This document shows, one piece after another, positions 7,642-15,712 of a DNA stretch of 64,000 bases. This DNA is from Caproicibacterium sp. BJN0003 (lineage in GTDB: Bacteria; Bacillota; Clostridia; Oscillospirales; Acutalibacteraceae): positions 1,178,001-1,242,000 of the forward strand of contig NZ_CP111108.1 of the NCBI RefSeq assembly GCF_026314295.1, read 5' to 3'. Positions within the stretch are counted from its first letter, which is position 1. Each line of letters starts with the position of its first letter. The position numbers were made by a program, and so were the translations under genes. The notes below the pieces were generated by a model, which ran no database searches, was not told the DNA's origin, and saw nothing but the letters and a program-made list of their open reading frames with translations.

Positions 7642-8531
7642 TTTCGTTTCCAGTCCTTTATTTCCTTAATCTGTTCATACATCTCACAATAACTCTGATG
7701 ACGTGATTCTGAAATTTTCCCATCTTTTATTGCTTTTAAAATCGCACAACCTTTTTCACAAACATGCGAACATCCTTGAAATTGGCACTGATCGATATAG
7801 GGAATAAATTCTCTGAAGCAATATTGAAGCTCTTCTTTTTTTACCGGAACATACCGTTCCAATTGAATAGAAGAAAATCCAGGAGTGTCCGCAACATACC
7901 CGCCGCCCGGAACAGGGAGCAGCTCAACTTGTCTAGTTGTATGGCGGCCTCGTCCTAATTTTCGGCTAATTTCTCCTGTCTCTAAATTTTCTCCCGGCAG
8001 GAGTTGATTCAGCAACGAGCTTTTTCCAACTCCCGTATTTCCAGTCAATGCTGTCAATTTTCCTTTTAGGATAGACTTTATAGGCTCAATCCCAATTTTT
8101 TTAGAGGAAGAGACCTCAAAATAAGGGATTCCAACATTAGAATAAACATCAGTCAAATTTTTGGCACTTTGAAGGTCTGATTTCGTAAAAATTAAAATCG
8201 GCTGAATTTTTTGTGCCTCTGCCGCTGCAATTAATTTGTCAATTACCAACATATTAGGATTGGGATCACAAACAGAAATAACAATTATTAACTGATCCAA
8301 ATTTGCAATTGGCGGACGAATCAATTTATTTTTGCGCGGCAAGATTTCATGGATCGTATAGCTCTGTTCTTCCCCTTCCAATAAAATCACGCTGTCCCCC
8401 GCGAGTGGACTGATTCCCTCTTTTCGAAAAAGGCCGCGTGCTTTACATTCGACGAGATCTTTGTTTTGTGTCCTCACATAATAAAATCCGCCGATTCCCT
8501 TTTCTATAATTCCTTTTATTTCTCTCATCAT
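7638..8531 (-). CDS. rsgA: Ribosome small subunit GTPase RsgA
   Basis: A 297-residue circularly permuted GTPase. The G4 motif FTKSD (115-119) precedes G1 GNTGVGKSS (about 164-172) and G3 DTPGF (215-219), with an N-terminal OB fold and a C-terminal zinc knuckle in CQFQGCSHVCEKGCAI. RsgA helps late maturation of the 30S subunit. The start has two consecutive ATG codons and no strong ribosome binding site, which suggests coupling to prkC, whose stop is 9 bases upstream. It overlaps thiN by four bases. In Bacillus RsgA is a substrate of the neighbouring kinase PrkC. Confidence 0.95.
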   Translation of the reverse strand: MMREIKGIIEKGIGGFYYVRTQNKDLVECKARGLFRKEGISPLAGDSVILLEGEEQSYTIHEILPRKNKLIRPPIANLDQLIIVISVCDPNPNMLVIDKLIAAAEAQKIQPILIFTKSDLQSAKNLTDVYSNVGIPYFEVSSSKKIGIEPIKSILKGKLTALTGNTGVGKSSLLNQLLPGENLETGEISRKLGRGRHTTRQVELLPVPGGGYVADTPGFSSIQLERYVPVKKEELQYCFREFIPYIDQCQFQGCSHVCEKGCAILKAIKDGKISESRHQSYCEMYEQIKEIKDWKRK

Positions 8532-8540
8532 TTTTAAGCT

Positions 8541-10397
8541 TTAATGCGAAGAAGCAGAGGAATTACTGGAGGGATTATCAGAAGAGTGACTGGAGCTTGG
8601 GGAGGAATTGCCAGAAGAACTGCTGGACGGTGTTTTACTACTAGTTGGCTGTGAAGTTTGAGGTTCTGTATAGGGGTATTCCGCAAGCGTACTAAAGTTT
8701 CCGCTATCAAAGTCAAGACTGATCTTACGATAAATATTTCCACCTAAAGAAACCGTTAAAATTTTTGTTCCGGTTTCTCCTGAAAAAGACTGTGTCCAAG
8801 TCGAATTATATGCAGGATTAACGGTTACCTGTCCCTGCAAGACTCCATCCAAATAATAGGATAGATTAAGGTTGCTGCTAACGCTGGGCAAAGAGACTGT
8901 TACAGAAATCTTTGTTTCCTTTTTTCCAGTGCTATAGACCAGATTCACTTTACTGCCTTTATCTACAGAAGTTCCTGCTGCAGGACTTGTTTCCAAAATC
9001 GTATTGGCCGTTTCTTTTCCGTCTTTGGCAGTAACGGTACCAACCTGAAGTCCTGCCGAAATCAATGCCTGTTTTGCATCAGCTACTGTTTTCCCTGTTA
9101 CGTCCGGAACTTGTACAGTATCTGCCGCTACAATTACAGTCAAATGCACATCTGAACCCTTTTTAACGGTCATATCGGCATTTGGGCTTTGGCTCACGAT
9201 CGTACCTGTCTCTTTTGTGGAATCTGTTTTGGTCTCCTCCACAAAATTAAATTGTCCATTATATGCTTTGACTACATCGTCATATTTTTGGCCAACAAAG
9301 TTCGGAAGCTTTACTTCTGAAGGAGTTCCGCAGCTCTTAAAAACACCGGCGACCATCAGAATCACTGCAAGAATAACAACTCCCAAAGCAATCCCGCCAA
9401 TAATAAACGGTGTTTTTTTCCGTTTCTTAGCTTTCGCATTATTTTGTTCCGGATGCTCTACATAATTATATCCATCATCATAAGAAGTAACAGAAGCAGT
9501 ATCCTTCAAAGAATTAGGCGTTGCGTAATCATTATTTCTTTGAATATATTTATATTCAAAAACCGCATCCGGGTTTTGGCGCAGTTCTTTAAGGTCCAGC
9601 AGCATCTCTGTTGCAGTCTGATAACGCTGAGCAGGATCTTTCTGCATCGCATGCAAGGTGATCTGCTGCAATCCAAGAGGAATATCCGGATTAATCTCCA
9701 TTGGGGGCTGTGGTTCTGCCTGAAGCTGCATAATCGCAACCGAAACTGCATTTTCTGCCTCAAAAGGCAACTGCCCGGTAATCATTTCATAGAGCATGAC
9801 ACCGACGGAATAGATATCTGCTTTTTCGTCGGTAAGATCTCCTCTTGCTTGTTCTGGTGCAATATAGTGAACAGAACCAATGGCCTTATCCGTCATTGTC
9901 CTTGTCTCACTGCGGGCAAAACGAGCAATGCCGAAATCAGTCACTTTAATCGTATCATCAGGCAAAACCATAATATTCTGCGGTTTAATGTCCCGGTGTA
10001 CAATCCCCTTCTGGTGGGCATGCTGCAGCGCACGCAAAATCTGCGTGGTAAAATACAGCACTTTATTGAGATCTATAACAGTTTGACGGTCCAAATATTC
10101 CCGAAGGGTAATTCCATCAATATATTCTTCGACGATATACTGAATCTGATCTCCAAAGCTCACGTCATAGACTTTAATAATATTGGGATGAGAAAGCAGT
10201 GCAATTGCCTTACTTTCATTTTTAAAGCGGCGGATAAATTCCGCATTGTCCAAAAACTCATCTTTCAGTATTTTGATTGCAACTGTACGCTGATCCAAAG
10301 TATCATAAGCACGATACACAAGTGCCATTCCACCAGCGCCAACCAATTCCTGAATCTCATAGCGGCCGTCCAATCGTTTGCCGGCATATTTATCCAT
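8541..10397 (-). CDS. prkC: PASTA-domain serine/threonine kinase PrkC
   Basis: A 618-residue membrane kinase. The cytoplasmic kinase domain (about 12-275) has a glycine loop, the AIKIL lysine at about residue 42, HRDIKPQN and the TDFG loop. A single membrane segment (PFIIGGIALGVVILAVILMV) follows at about 330-350. Outside are two PASTA repeats (beginning VKLPNFVGQ and VQVPDVTGK), a roughly 80-residue beta-rich domain, and a 40-residue serine-rich tail. Bacillus PrkC has three PASTA repeats and no such tail. PrkC responds to peptidoglycan fragments and governs germination and envelope functions. ATG at 10397 follows AAGGAGG. prpC, its phosphatase, is directly upstream. Confidence 0.95.
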   Translation of the reverse strand: MDKYAGKRLDGRYEIQELVGAGGMALVYRAYDTLDQRTVAIKILKDEFLDNAEFIRRFKNESKAIALLSHPNIIKVYDVSFGDQIQYIVEEYIDGITLREYLDRQTVIDLNKVLYFTTQILRALQHAHQKGIVHRDIKPQNIMVLPDDTIKVTDFGIARFARSETRTMTDKAIGSVHYIAPEQARGDLTDEKADIYSVGVMLYEMITGQLPFEAENAVSVAIMQLQAEPQPPMEINPDIPLGLQQITLHAMQKDPAQRYQTATEMLLDLKELRQNPDAVFEYKYIQRNNDYATPNSLKDTASVTSYDDGYNYVEHPEQNNAKAKKRKKTPFIIGGIALGVVILAVILMVAGVFKSCGTPSEVKLPNFVGQKYDDVVKAYNGQFNFVEETKTDSTKETGTIVSQSPNADMTVKKGSDVHLTVIVAADTVQVPDVTGKTVADAKQALISAGLQVGTVTAKDGKETANTILETSPAAGTSVDKGSKVNLVYSTGKKETKISVTVSLPSVSSNLNLSYYLDGVLQGQVTVNPAYNSTWTQSFSGETGTKILTVSLGGNIYRKISLDFDSGNFSTLAEYPYTEPQTSQPTSSKTPSSSSSGNSSPSSSHSSDNPSSNSSASSH

Positions 10398-10423
10398 GCT
10401 AGAAAATCCTCCTTCCTTTGAAC

Positions 10424-11167
10424 TTAGTTTTCGATAATAGAAACGGTAATATTATCCCCGCCGCCATTTTTGTTCGCTTCTTCAATTAATTGATCCGCTA
10501 AATCTTGCCCCTGAAACTTTTTGGCAAAATCCATAAGGACTTCTGGCTCCACACAATTTGAAAAGCCATCCGTACAGAGTATTAAAAGGTACCAATCCTG
10601 AGGCAGTGTTATTTCACAGTAATCCGTTTGTATCTGATCTTCAACCCCAAGTGCTCGTGTGATAATATTCTTCTGTGGATGGTTTTTAGCCTGCTGTAAA
10701 GTCAGATCTCCGCTATCTACCATTTCCTGAACCATCGAGTGATCTGTTGTGATCTGCTGAATTCCGTCTGAATCCAGCAGGTATGCACGGCTGTCCCCTG
10801 CATGAGCGACATGTGCTACCCCATCATAAACGATTGCAGTTACCAACGTTGTTCCCATTCCTGAAAGCTGCGTATCTTCTGCTGCACGTTCATAAATCGC
10901 TGTATTGGCATTATACGCTGCAGAAGTCATTAGATCTCGCAATCCGTTATCTGTAAACTTCTGAGTTTCTTCAAAATAGTGAAGATATTGCTCTGAAATA
11001 GACTCAACAGCCATACTGCTTGCAACATTTCCACCATTTGCGCCGCCCATGCCATCACAGACAACAGACCACGCCAGATTTCCGTCCGAAGTGAGTCCAA
11101 AGCGGCAATCATCCTGATTACTGCTCCTCACTTTTCCGATATCTGTTCTTCCGCACACTCTTATCAT
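10424..11167 (-). CDS. prpC: PP2C-family protein phosphatase PrpC
   Basis: A 247-residue Mn/Mg-dependent phosphatase. PP2C motifs are visible: RSSNQDD near residue 14, VVCDGMGGANGG near 36, HAGDSRAYLL near 120, DHSMVQEMV near 142, LCTDGFSN near 196 and GGGDNITV near the end. It reverses phosphorylation by the co-encoded PrkC. The start overlaps the rlmN stop by four bases (ATGA), and prkC begins 26 bases after its stop, a standard arrangement in Firmicutes. Confidence 0.95.
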   Translation of the reverse strand: MIRVCGRTDIGKVRSSNQDDCRFGLTSDGNLAWSVVCDGMGGANGGNVASSMAVESISEQYLHYFEETQKFTDNGLRDLMTSAAYNANTAIYERAAEDTQLSGMGTTLVTAIVYDGVAHVAHAGDSRAYLLDSDGIQQITTDHSMVQEMVDSGDLTLQQAKNHPQKNIITRALGVEDQIQTDYCEITLPQDWYLLILCTDGFSNCVEPEVLMDFAKKFQGQDLADQLIEEANKNGGGDNITVSIIEN

Positions 11168-12204
11168 AATTCAACCTCACTTTGGTACCTGCGGCGTAAC
11201 TGTCCACAGGAGGCATTGATATCAGCGCCCAAAGTCCGCCGGACTGTAGCTGTGATTCCCGCTTTGGCAAGAATCTTTATAAAAACCTGCTGCCTATCTA
11301 TCATACTCTTTCGATAGCTTGTCCCGGAAACAGTATTGACCGGAATCAAATTGACATGACACAAAGTGCCCCGCAGCCGTTCTCCTAATTCTCGCGCACA
11401 ATCATCACTGTCATTTAGGCCGCTGATCATTGCATATTCATAGGAAATTCTGCGTCCGGTTGTTTCACTGTAATAGCGACAGGCTTTGAGTAAATCTTCA
11501 ATGTGCCAGCGCTGATTGATCGGCATTGTCTGAGAACGAATGGCATCATTTGGCGCATGAAGAGAAATAGAAAGTGTTAATTGATATTTCTTCTCTGCAA
11601 GATCATAAATCTTATCGACGATCCCACAAGTAGAAAGAGAAATATGCCTCATTCCAATATTAATCCCATCCGGGTTGGAAATCAACTCTAGAAAACGAAG
11701 AACATTTTCATAATTATCAAGAGGCTCCCCCATTCCCATCAAAACCACATTTGAAATGCGTTTTTGTCCATCTCGCTCTGCAGTTTGTATTTGTGAAAGC
11801 ATTTCACTGGGGGTCAAATTTCTAGAAAAGCCGCTCTGACCGGTAGCACAGAATGTACATCCCATTCTGCAGCCGACCTGTGTTGAAATACAGATTGTTC
11901 TTCCATAATGATAATCCATCAATACGGATTCAATCAGTTCTCCGTCATGCAGGCGAAATAGGTATTTTTTTGTACTGTCAAGTTTGGAACAATAGCATTT
12001 CTGGATTACAGCATCTGCTATGTAGCACTTTTTCTGCAAAGTTTCTCTTAGGGATTTACTAAGATTCGTCATCTCTGAAAAAGAGGTAACTCCCTTTTGC
12101 AGCCATAAAAATATCTGTTTTGCACGAAATTTTGGCTCTTTAATTTCGGCCAAATACGTTTCAAGCTCTGGTATTGTCATGGATTTTATATCAATCAGTT
12201 CCAA
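11164..12204 (-). CDS. rlmN: 23S rRNA (adenine-2503-C2)-methyltransferase RlmN
   Basis: A 346-residue radical SAM methyltransferase. The cluster motif is CRMGCTFC (CxxxCxxC), preceded by ISTQVG and followed by ATGQSGF. Further features are the GMGEPLDNYENV and SLHAPND motifs and a C-terminal cysteine in NASCGQLRR, needed for the methyl transfer mechanism. It methylates A2503 of 23S rRNA and some tRNAs. The normal length and conserved position between rsmB and prpC support the call. Confidence 0.96.
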   Translation of the reverse strand: MELIDIKSMTIPELETYLAEIKEPKFRAKQIFLWLQKGVTSFSEMTNLSKSLRETLQKKCYIADAVIQKCYCSKLDSTKKYLFRLHDGELIESVLMDYHYGRTICISTQVGCRMGCTFCATGQSGFSRNLTPSEMLSQIQTAERDGQKRISNVVLMGMGEPLDNYENVLRFLELISNPDGINIGMRHISLSTCGIVDKIYDLAEKKYQLTLSISLHAPNDAIRSQTMPINQRWHIEDLLKACRYYSETTGRRISYEYAMISGLNDSDDCARELGERLRGTLCHVNLIPVNTVSGTSYRKSMIDRQQVFIKILAKAGITATVRRTLGADINASCGQLRRRYQSEVEL

Positions 12205-12209
12205 TTTTT

Positions 12210-13547
12210 TTACTCCCGCTGACGGATAAAGGCTGAAATAAAAAATCCGTCCGAATTATGCATTTGTGGGAAAATCGTCCATTCGTTTTCCGGCTCATTG
12301 ATTAAATGGGAAAAGCCTTGCGGTAAATTAAGCGATACCGGAGAAAATTTCGGATGAGACTGTAAAAAGCGTTCAACTACCGCATGATTTTCTTTTGGAT
12401 TTAAAGTACAGGTAGAATAAATCATTTTCCCTTTATACTGAACAAAACCTGCATTATTACATAATATACGGTACTGCAAGCTGGGTAAACTGTCAAGAGT
12501 TTTGGCGTTTTTATAGCGAATCTCAGGCTTTCTGCGCAAAATTCCGAGTCCAGAACAAGGGGCATCACATAATACACGATCTGCTAAAGGTAAAACACCT
12601 TCAGAATTTTCAGCATCTCTTACAGAGGCCGATATACAGGAAAGATGAAGCCGAGAGGCACCGGAAGCAATCAAACGGACTCTCCCTTTATATAAATCAT
12701 AAGCTTCCAAAGTCCCTTGATTTTGCATCTTCTCTGCCATCGTAAAGCTCTTACCGCCTGGTGCCGCACAGACATCCAAAATTCGTTCTCCTGCTTTTGG
12801 GTCGACCATCTCACAACAAAGCTGACTAGAAAGATCTTGAATATGAAACAGCCCTTTTTGAAAAGATGGACTGGCTTCGAGGGAACCGGTATTTTTCAGC
12901 AAAATTGTTCCTTCCAAAAAAGGAAAGATTTCTGCTTCAATTCCTTCTTTTTCGAGGTTTTCACATAATTCTTCCCGGCTAATCAACGTTGTATTGACCC
13001 GGGCAAAAATAGGCGGTCTGTTTTCCAACGTCTTCAAAAGATCTTCCGTTGTTTTCTGACCATAAGATTTTTCCCACATACGAATCAGCCACTGCGGACA
13101 GGAATACCGAACACTGAACGAAAAAATGCGATCCCCTTTGGGCTGTGTATTGAGAATCGTTCCTTTTTTTCTCAAAAAATTCCGCAAAACACCATTAATA
13201 AAACCAGAAGCTCTTTCTTCCCCCGTCGTTTTTGCAAGAATGACTGCTTCATTCACTGCAGCGGATTCTGGAATTTTATCTAGAAATAAGATTTGATAAA
13301 CTGCCATTTCCAAAATCAACAAAACCGGAATCTCCATTTTTGCAATTTCAATTTTAGAAATCTGCGAAATAATATAATCTAAAGTCAGCTTTCGTTCCAA
13401 CACCCCATAAAAAAGTGCAGAAGCCAATGCGTTTTCACGCGGTTCCATTTTCGAATTTTTTAAGGCTTTATTCAATACGAGATTAGAGTATCCTTCATTC
13501 ACTTCCACTTGTAAAAGCGCTTGAAGTGCTGTACTTCTTGCCGTCAT
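12210..13547 (-). CDS. rsmB: 16S rRNA (cytosine-967-C5)-methyltransferase RsmB
   Basis: A 445-residue protein with an N-terminal NusB-like RNA-binding domain (about 1-135) and a C-terminal SAM-dependent methyltransferase domain. Motifs are DVCAAPGGKSFTMAEKM (SAM binding), DAPCSGLGILRRKPEI (with the PC cysteine) and YSTCTLNPKEN (catalytic TC cysteine). It methylates C967 of 16S rRNA. The start overlaps the stop of the upstream zinc peptidase by four bases and rlmN follows after 5 bases, so translation is tightly linked. Confidence 0.95.
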   Translation of the reverse strand: MTARSTALQALLQVEVNEGYSNLVLNKALKNSKMEPRENALASALFYGVLERKLTLDYIISQISKIEIAKMEIPVLLILEMAVYQILFLDKIPESAAVNEAVILAKTTGEERASGFINGVLRNFLRKKGTILNTQPKGDRIFSFSVRYSCPQWLIRMWEKSYGQKTTEDLLKTLENRPPIFARVNTTLISREELCENLEKEGIEAEIFPFLEGTILLKNTGSLEASPSFQKGLFHIQDLSSQLCCEMVDPKAGERILDVCAAPGGKSFTMAEKMQNQGTLEAYDLYKGRVRLIASGASRLHLSCISASVRDAENSEGVLPLADRVLCDAPCSGLGILRRKPEIRYKNAKTLDSLPSLQYRILCNNAGFVQYKGKMIYSTCTLNPKENHAVVERFLQSHPKFSPVSLNLPQGFSHLINEPENEWTIFPQMHNSDGFFISAFIRQRE

Positions 13548-14248
13548 CTGTCATTTCCCCGTCTGCTTCCTGAAATTGCCAAAAGGCGTAAAAGCTGCAT
13601 CAATGCAGTAAAACTGGCTGCCAAATAAGTAAGCGCCGCAGCCCACAGTACTTTTTGCGCGCCGATCAGTTCAGGTCCATCTAAAATTCCGCCTTCATCC
13701 AATACTTTTAGTGCCCGACGGCTCGCATTTAATTCTACCGGCAACGTTACAAACTGAAATAGGACAACTAATCCAAAAAGTAAGATTCCAATATCAACGA
13801 TAAAGCTATATTGAACCGGTAAAATCAATCCAATAATGATCATGGGAATTGACGCTCTGGAACCGACCTGGGTAACCGGAACAAGTGCTGACCTAATTTT
13901 ATTGGGCAAATATCCCTGTGCGTTCTGAATACTATGTCCTGCTTCATGCGCTGCAACACCGACTGCCGCAATAGAAGTATTGCCATAAACGCTTTGCGAT
14001 AAACTAATTGTGTTATTTCGCGGATCAAAATTATCCGTCAAATTTCCGCCAATCTGGCGAACCACAATATTGGCTCCTCCAAGCCGAGCTACTTCTTGTG
14101 CTGCTTGAGCTCCTGTTAGTCCTTTAGAAGTTGGAATCTGTGAGTATTTGCGAAAAGTGGAATTTAATTTGACCTGTGCATACAAAGTCAGCAAAATTGC
14201 TGGAAGAAGATAAAGCATGGTCTGATAATTATAATAATAAAATCCCAT
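13544..14248 (-). CDS. YugP-type zinc metallopeptidase, membrane-bound
   Basis: A 234-residue protein with an N-terminal membrane segment, the zinc motif HEAGH (in VAAHEAGHSIQNA, about residues 107-111), and two or three further membrane segments in the second half. This is the Zn_peptidase_2 (YugP) family, widespread in Clostridia between fmt and rsmB; substrates are unknown. ATG at 14248 follows TAGGAGG. It sits between fmt and rsmB with gaps of 9 bases and an overlap of 4, so it is part of the same transcription unit as translation genes. Confidence 0.88.
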   Translation of the reverse strand: MGFYYYNYQTMLYLLPAILLTLYAQVKLNSTFRKYSQIPTSKGLTGAQAAQEVARLGGANIVVRQIGGNLTDNFDPRNNTISLSQSVYGNTSIAAVGVAAHEAGHSIQNAQGYLPNKIRSALVPVTQVGSRASIPMIIIGLILPVQYSFIVDIGILLFGLVVLFQFVTLPVELNASRRALKVLDEGGILDGPELIGAQKVLWAAALTYLAASFTALMQLLRLLAISGSRRGNDR

Positions 14249-14257
14249 AAGCGCCTC

Positions 14258-15172
14258 CTAAAAAGGTAAAACAGTACCGGTAGAAATCAGGTGTCCCCGT
14301 AAAAAATCAGAAGCATTCATTCGCTTTTTTCCCGCAGCCTGTACTTCTAACAGCTGAATTGCAGTTCCGTTTCCGCAGCAGACTACAAAGTCTTTCAATA
14401 TCTGACCTGGTTTCCCGTTTCGTTTTTCGATCACTTTGCTTTTCCAAATTTTCAAAGGAATCTCTTCGAAAACAGTAGAAGCTGTCGGCCATGGATTCAA
14501 TCCGCATATTTGGTGATGGATCTCGAGTGCATCTTTATTCCAATCAATCGGGCTCATGGTCTTGTCCAGCATAGAAGCATAAGCAGTTGTCATCTCCCCC
14601 TGCGGCTGAGGAATAATATTAGGCAACTCTTCAATCGTTTGGAGCAAGAGGTCTGCTCCCAGTTCTGCCAATCGATTTCCCAATTCTCCAGAAGTTTCAT
14701 TCTGACCAATGGATGTTTCTGCTTTGAGGAGCATGTCACCTGTATCAAGCCCCTCTGCCATAAACATTGTGGTAACACCGGTAATCTTATCTCCATTTAA
14801 AACAGACCATTGAATCGGTGCTGCCCCGCGATATTTCGGCAGCAAAGACGCATGAACATTGATACAGCCCTGCGGTGGAATCTCCAAGACCTTTTTCGGA
14901 AGAAGTTTTCCATAAGCCACCACAACTGCAATATCCGGATGAAAACTGCGAAACTGTTCGGCAGCTTCTTCTGTTTTCAAGGTCGTCGGCTGTAAGACCG
15001 GAATTCCTGCTTCCTGCGCTAAAGCTTTAACCGGAGACGGTGTTAATTTCTGTTTTCTTCCGACCGGCTTATCCGGCTGCGTATAAACAGCACAAATCTC
15101 ATGCTTTGAATTTAGCAGCTTTTGCAGGCAAGTCTTTGCAAAATCAGGTGTTCCCATGAATAAAATCCGCAT
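14258..15172 (-). CDS. fmt: Methionyl-tRNA formyltransferase
   Basis: A 304-residue enzyme. It opens MRILFMGTPDFA, has NVHASLLPKYRGAAPIQWS around residue 105-123 (catalytic Asn/His region) and then DTGDMLL, all typical of Fmt, plus a C-terminal OB-type domain. It formylates initiator Met-tRNA using 10-formyltetrahydrofolate. The gene follows def by 44 bases, matching the functional pair: Fmt adds the formyl group and Def removes it from the finished protein. Confidence 0.96.
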   Translation of the reverse strand: MRILFMGTPDFAKTCLQKLLNSKHEICAVYTQPDKPVGRKQKLTPSPVKALAQEAGIPVLQPTTLKTEEAAEQFRSFHPDIAVVVAYGKLLPKKVLEIPPQGCINVHASLLPKYRGAAPIQWSVLNGDKITGVTTMFMAEGLDTGDMLLKAETSIGQNETSGELGNRLAELGADLLLQTIEELPNIIPQPQGEMTTAYASMLDKTMSPIDWNKDALEIHHQICGLNPWPTASTVFEEIPLKIWKSKVIEKRNGKPGQILKDFVVCCGNGTAIQLLEVQAAGKKRMNASDFLRGHLISTGTVLPF

Positions 15173-15216
15173 TGTACCACATCCATTATCCTTAGTTTAT
15201 GTGTATCAGAACAAAA

Positions 15217-15690
15217 TTATCTCATTTTTGCTAATTCTTCTGCAGTCAGCATGCGAATTGCGTGACTTTGAAAGAGAATTCCATCGAGATGATCAATCTC
15301 ATGGCAGCAAGCAGTAGCCAAAAAATCCGATGCTTCCAAATCGAAAGGTTTTCCAGTACGATCCTGTGCATGCACTTTTACATGCTTTGGGCGTTTTGTC
15401 AGTGCATATTGTCCCGGAAAAGAAAGACAACCTTCTATTGTTTCCTGCTCCCCTTCCCGAAGCGTAAAAACCGGATTAATCATTTCAATTTTTCCGTCAC
15501 CGACATCAATTACTACAATACGACGGCGTATCCCAACCTGAGGGGCTGCCAAACCGACACCATCTGCTTTGATCATCGTCTCATACATATCGTCTAATAA
15601 AATATGGAGACGTTCATTAAATTGCTCAACTGTACGACAATGTGCCGTTAACGTGGGTTCTCCCTCTTTTAAAATGTTTCTGATTGCCAT
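15217..15690 (-). CDS. def: Peptide deformylase
   Basis: A 157-residue metalloenzyme with all three Def motifs: GVGLAAPQVG near residue 43, EGCLSFPG near 86 (metal cysteine) and HEIDHLDG near 130 (two histidine ligands and the catalytic glutamate). It removes the N-formyl group from nascent proteins. ATG at 15690 follows TAGGAGGTC, and priA ends 22 bases upstream. Length fits type I deformylases. Confidence 0.96.
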   Translation of the reverse strand: MAIRNILKEGEPTLTAHCRTVEQFNERLHILLDDMYETMIKADGVGLAAPQVGIRRRIVVIDVGDGKIEMINPVFTLREGEQETIEGCLSFPGQYALTKRPKHVKVHAQDRTGKPFDLEASDFLATACCHEIDHLDGILFQSHAIRMLTAEELAKMR

Positions 15691-15712
15691 GATAAAGACC
15701 TCCTAAAATCTA

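Noticed and set aside
9444-10421. Plus-strand open frame of 325 codons opposite prkC
   Set aside because: It is antisense to the kinase domain and its composition (Ile/Asn/Phe/Cys-rich) is not protein-like.
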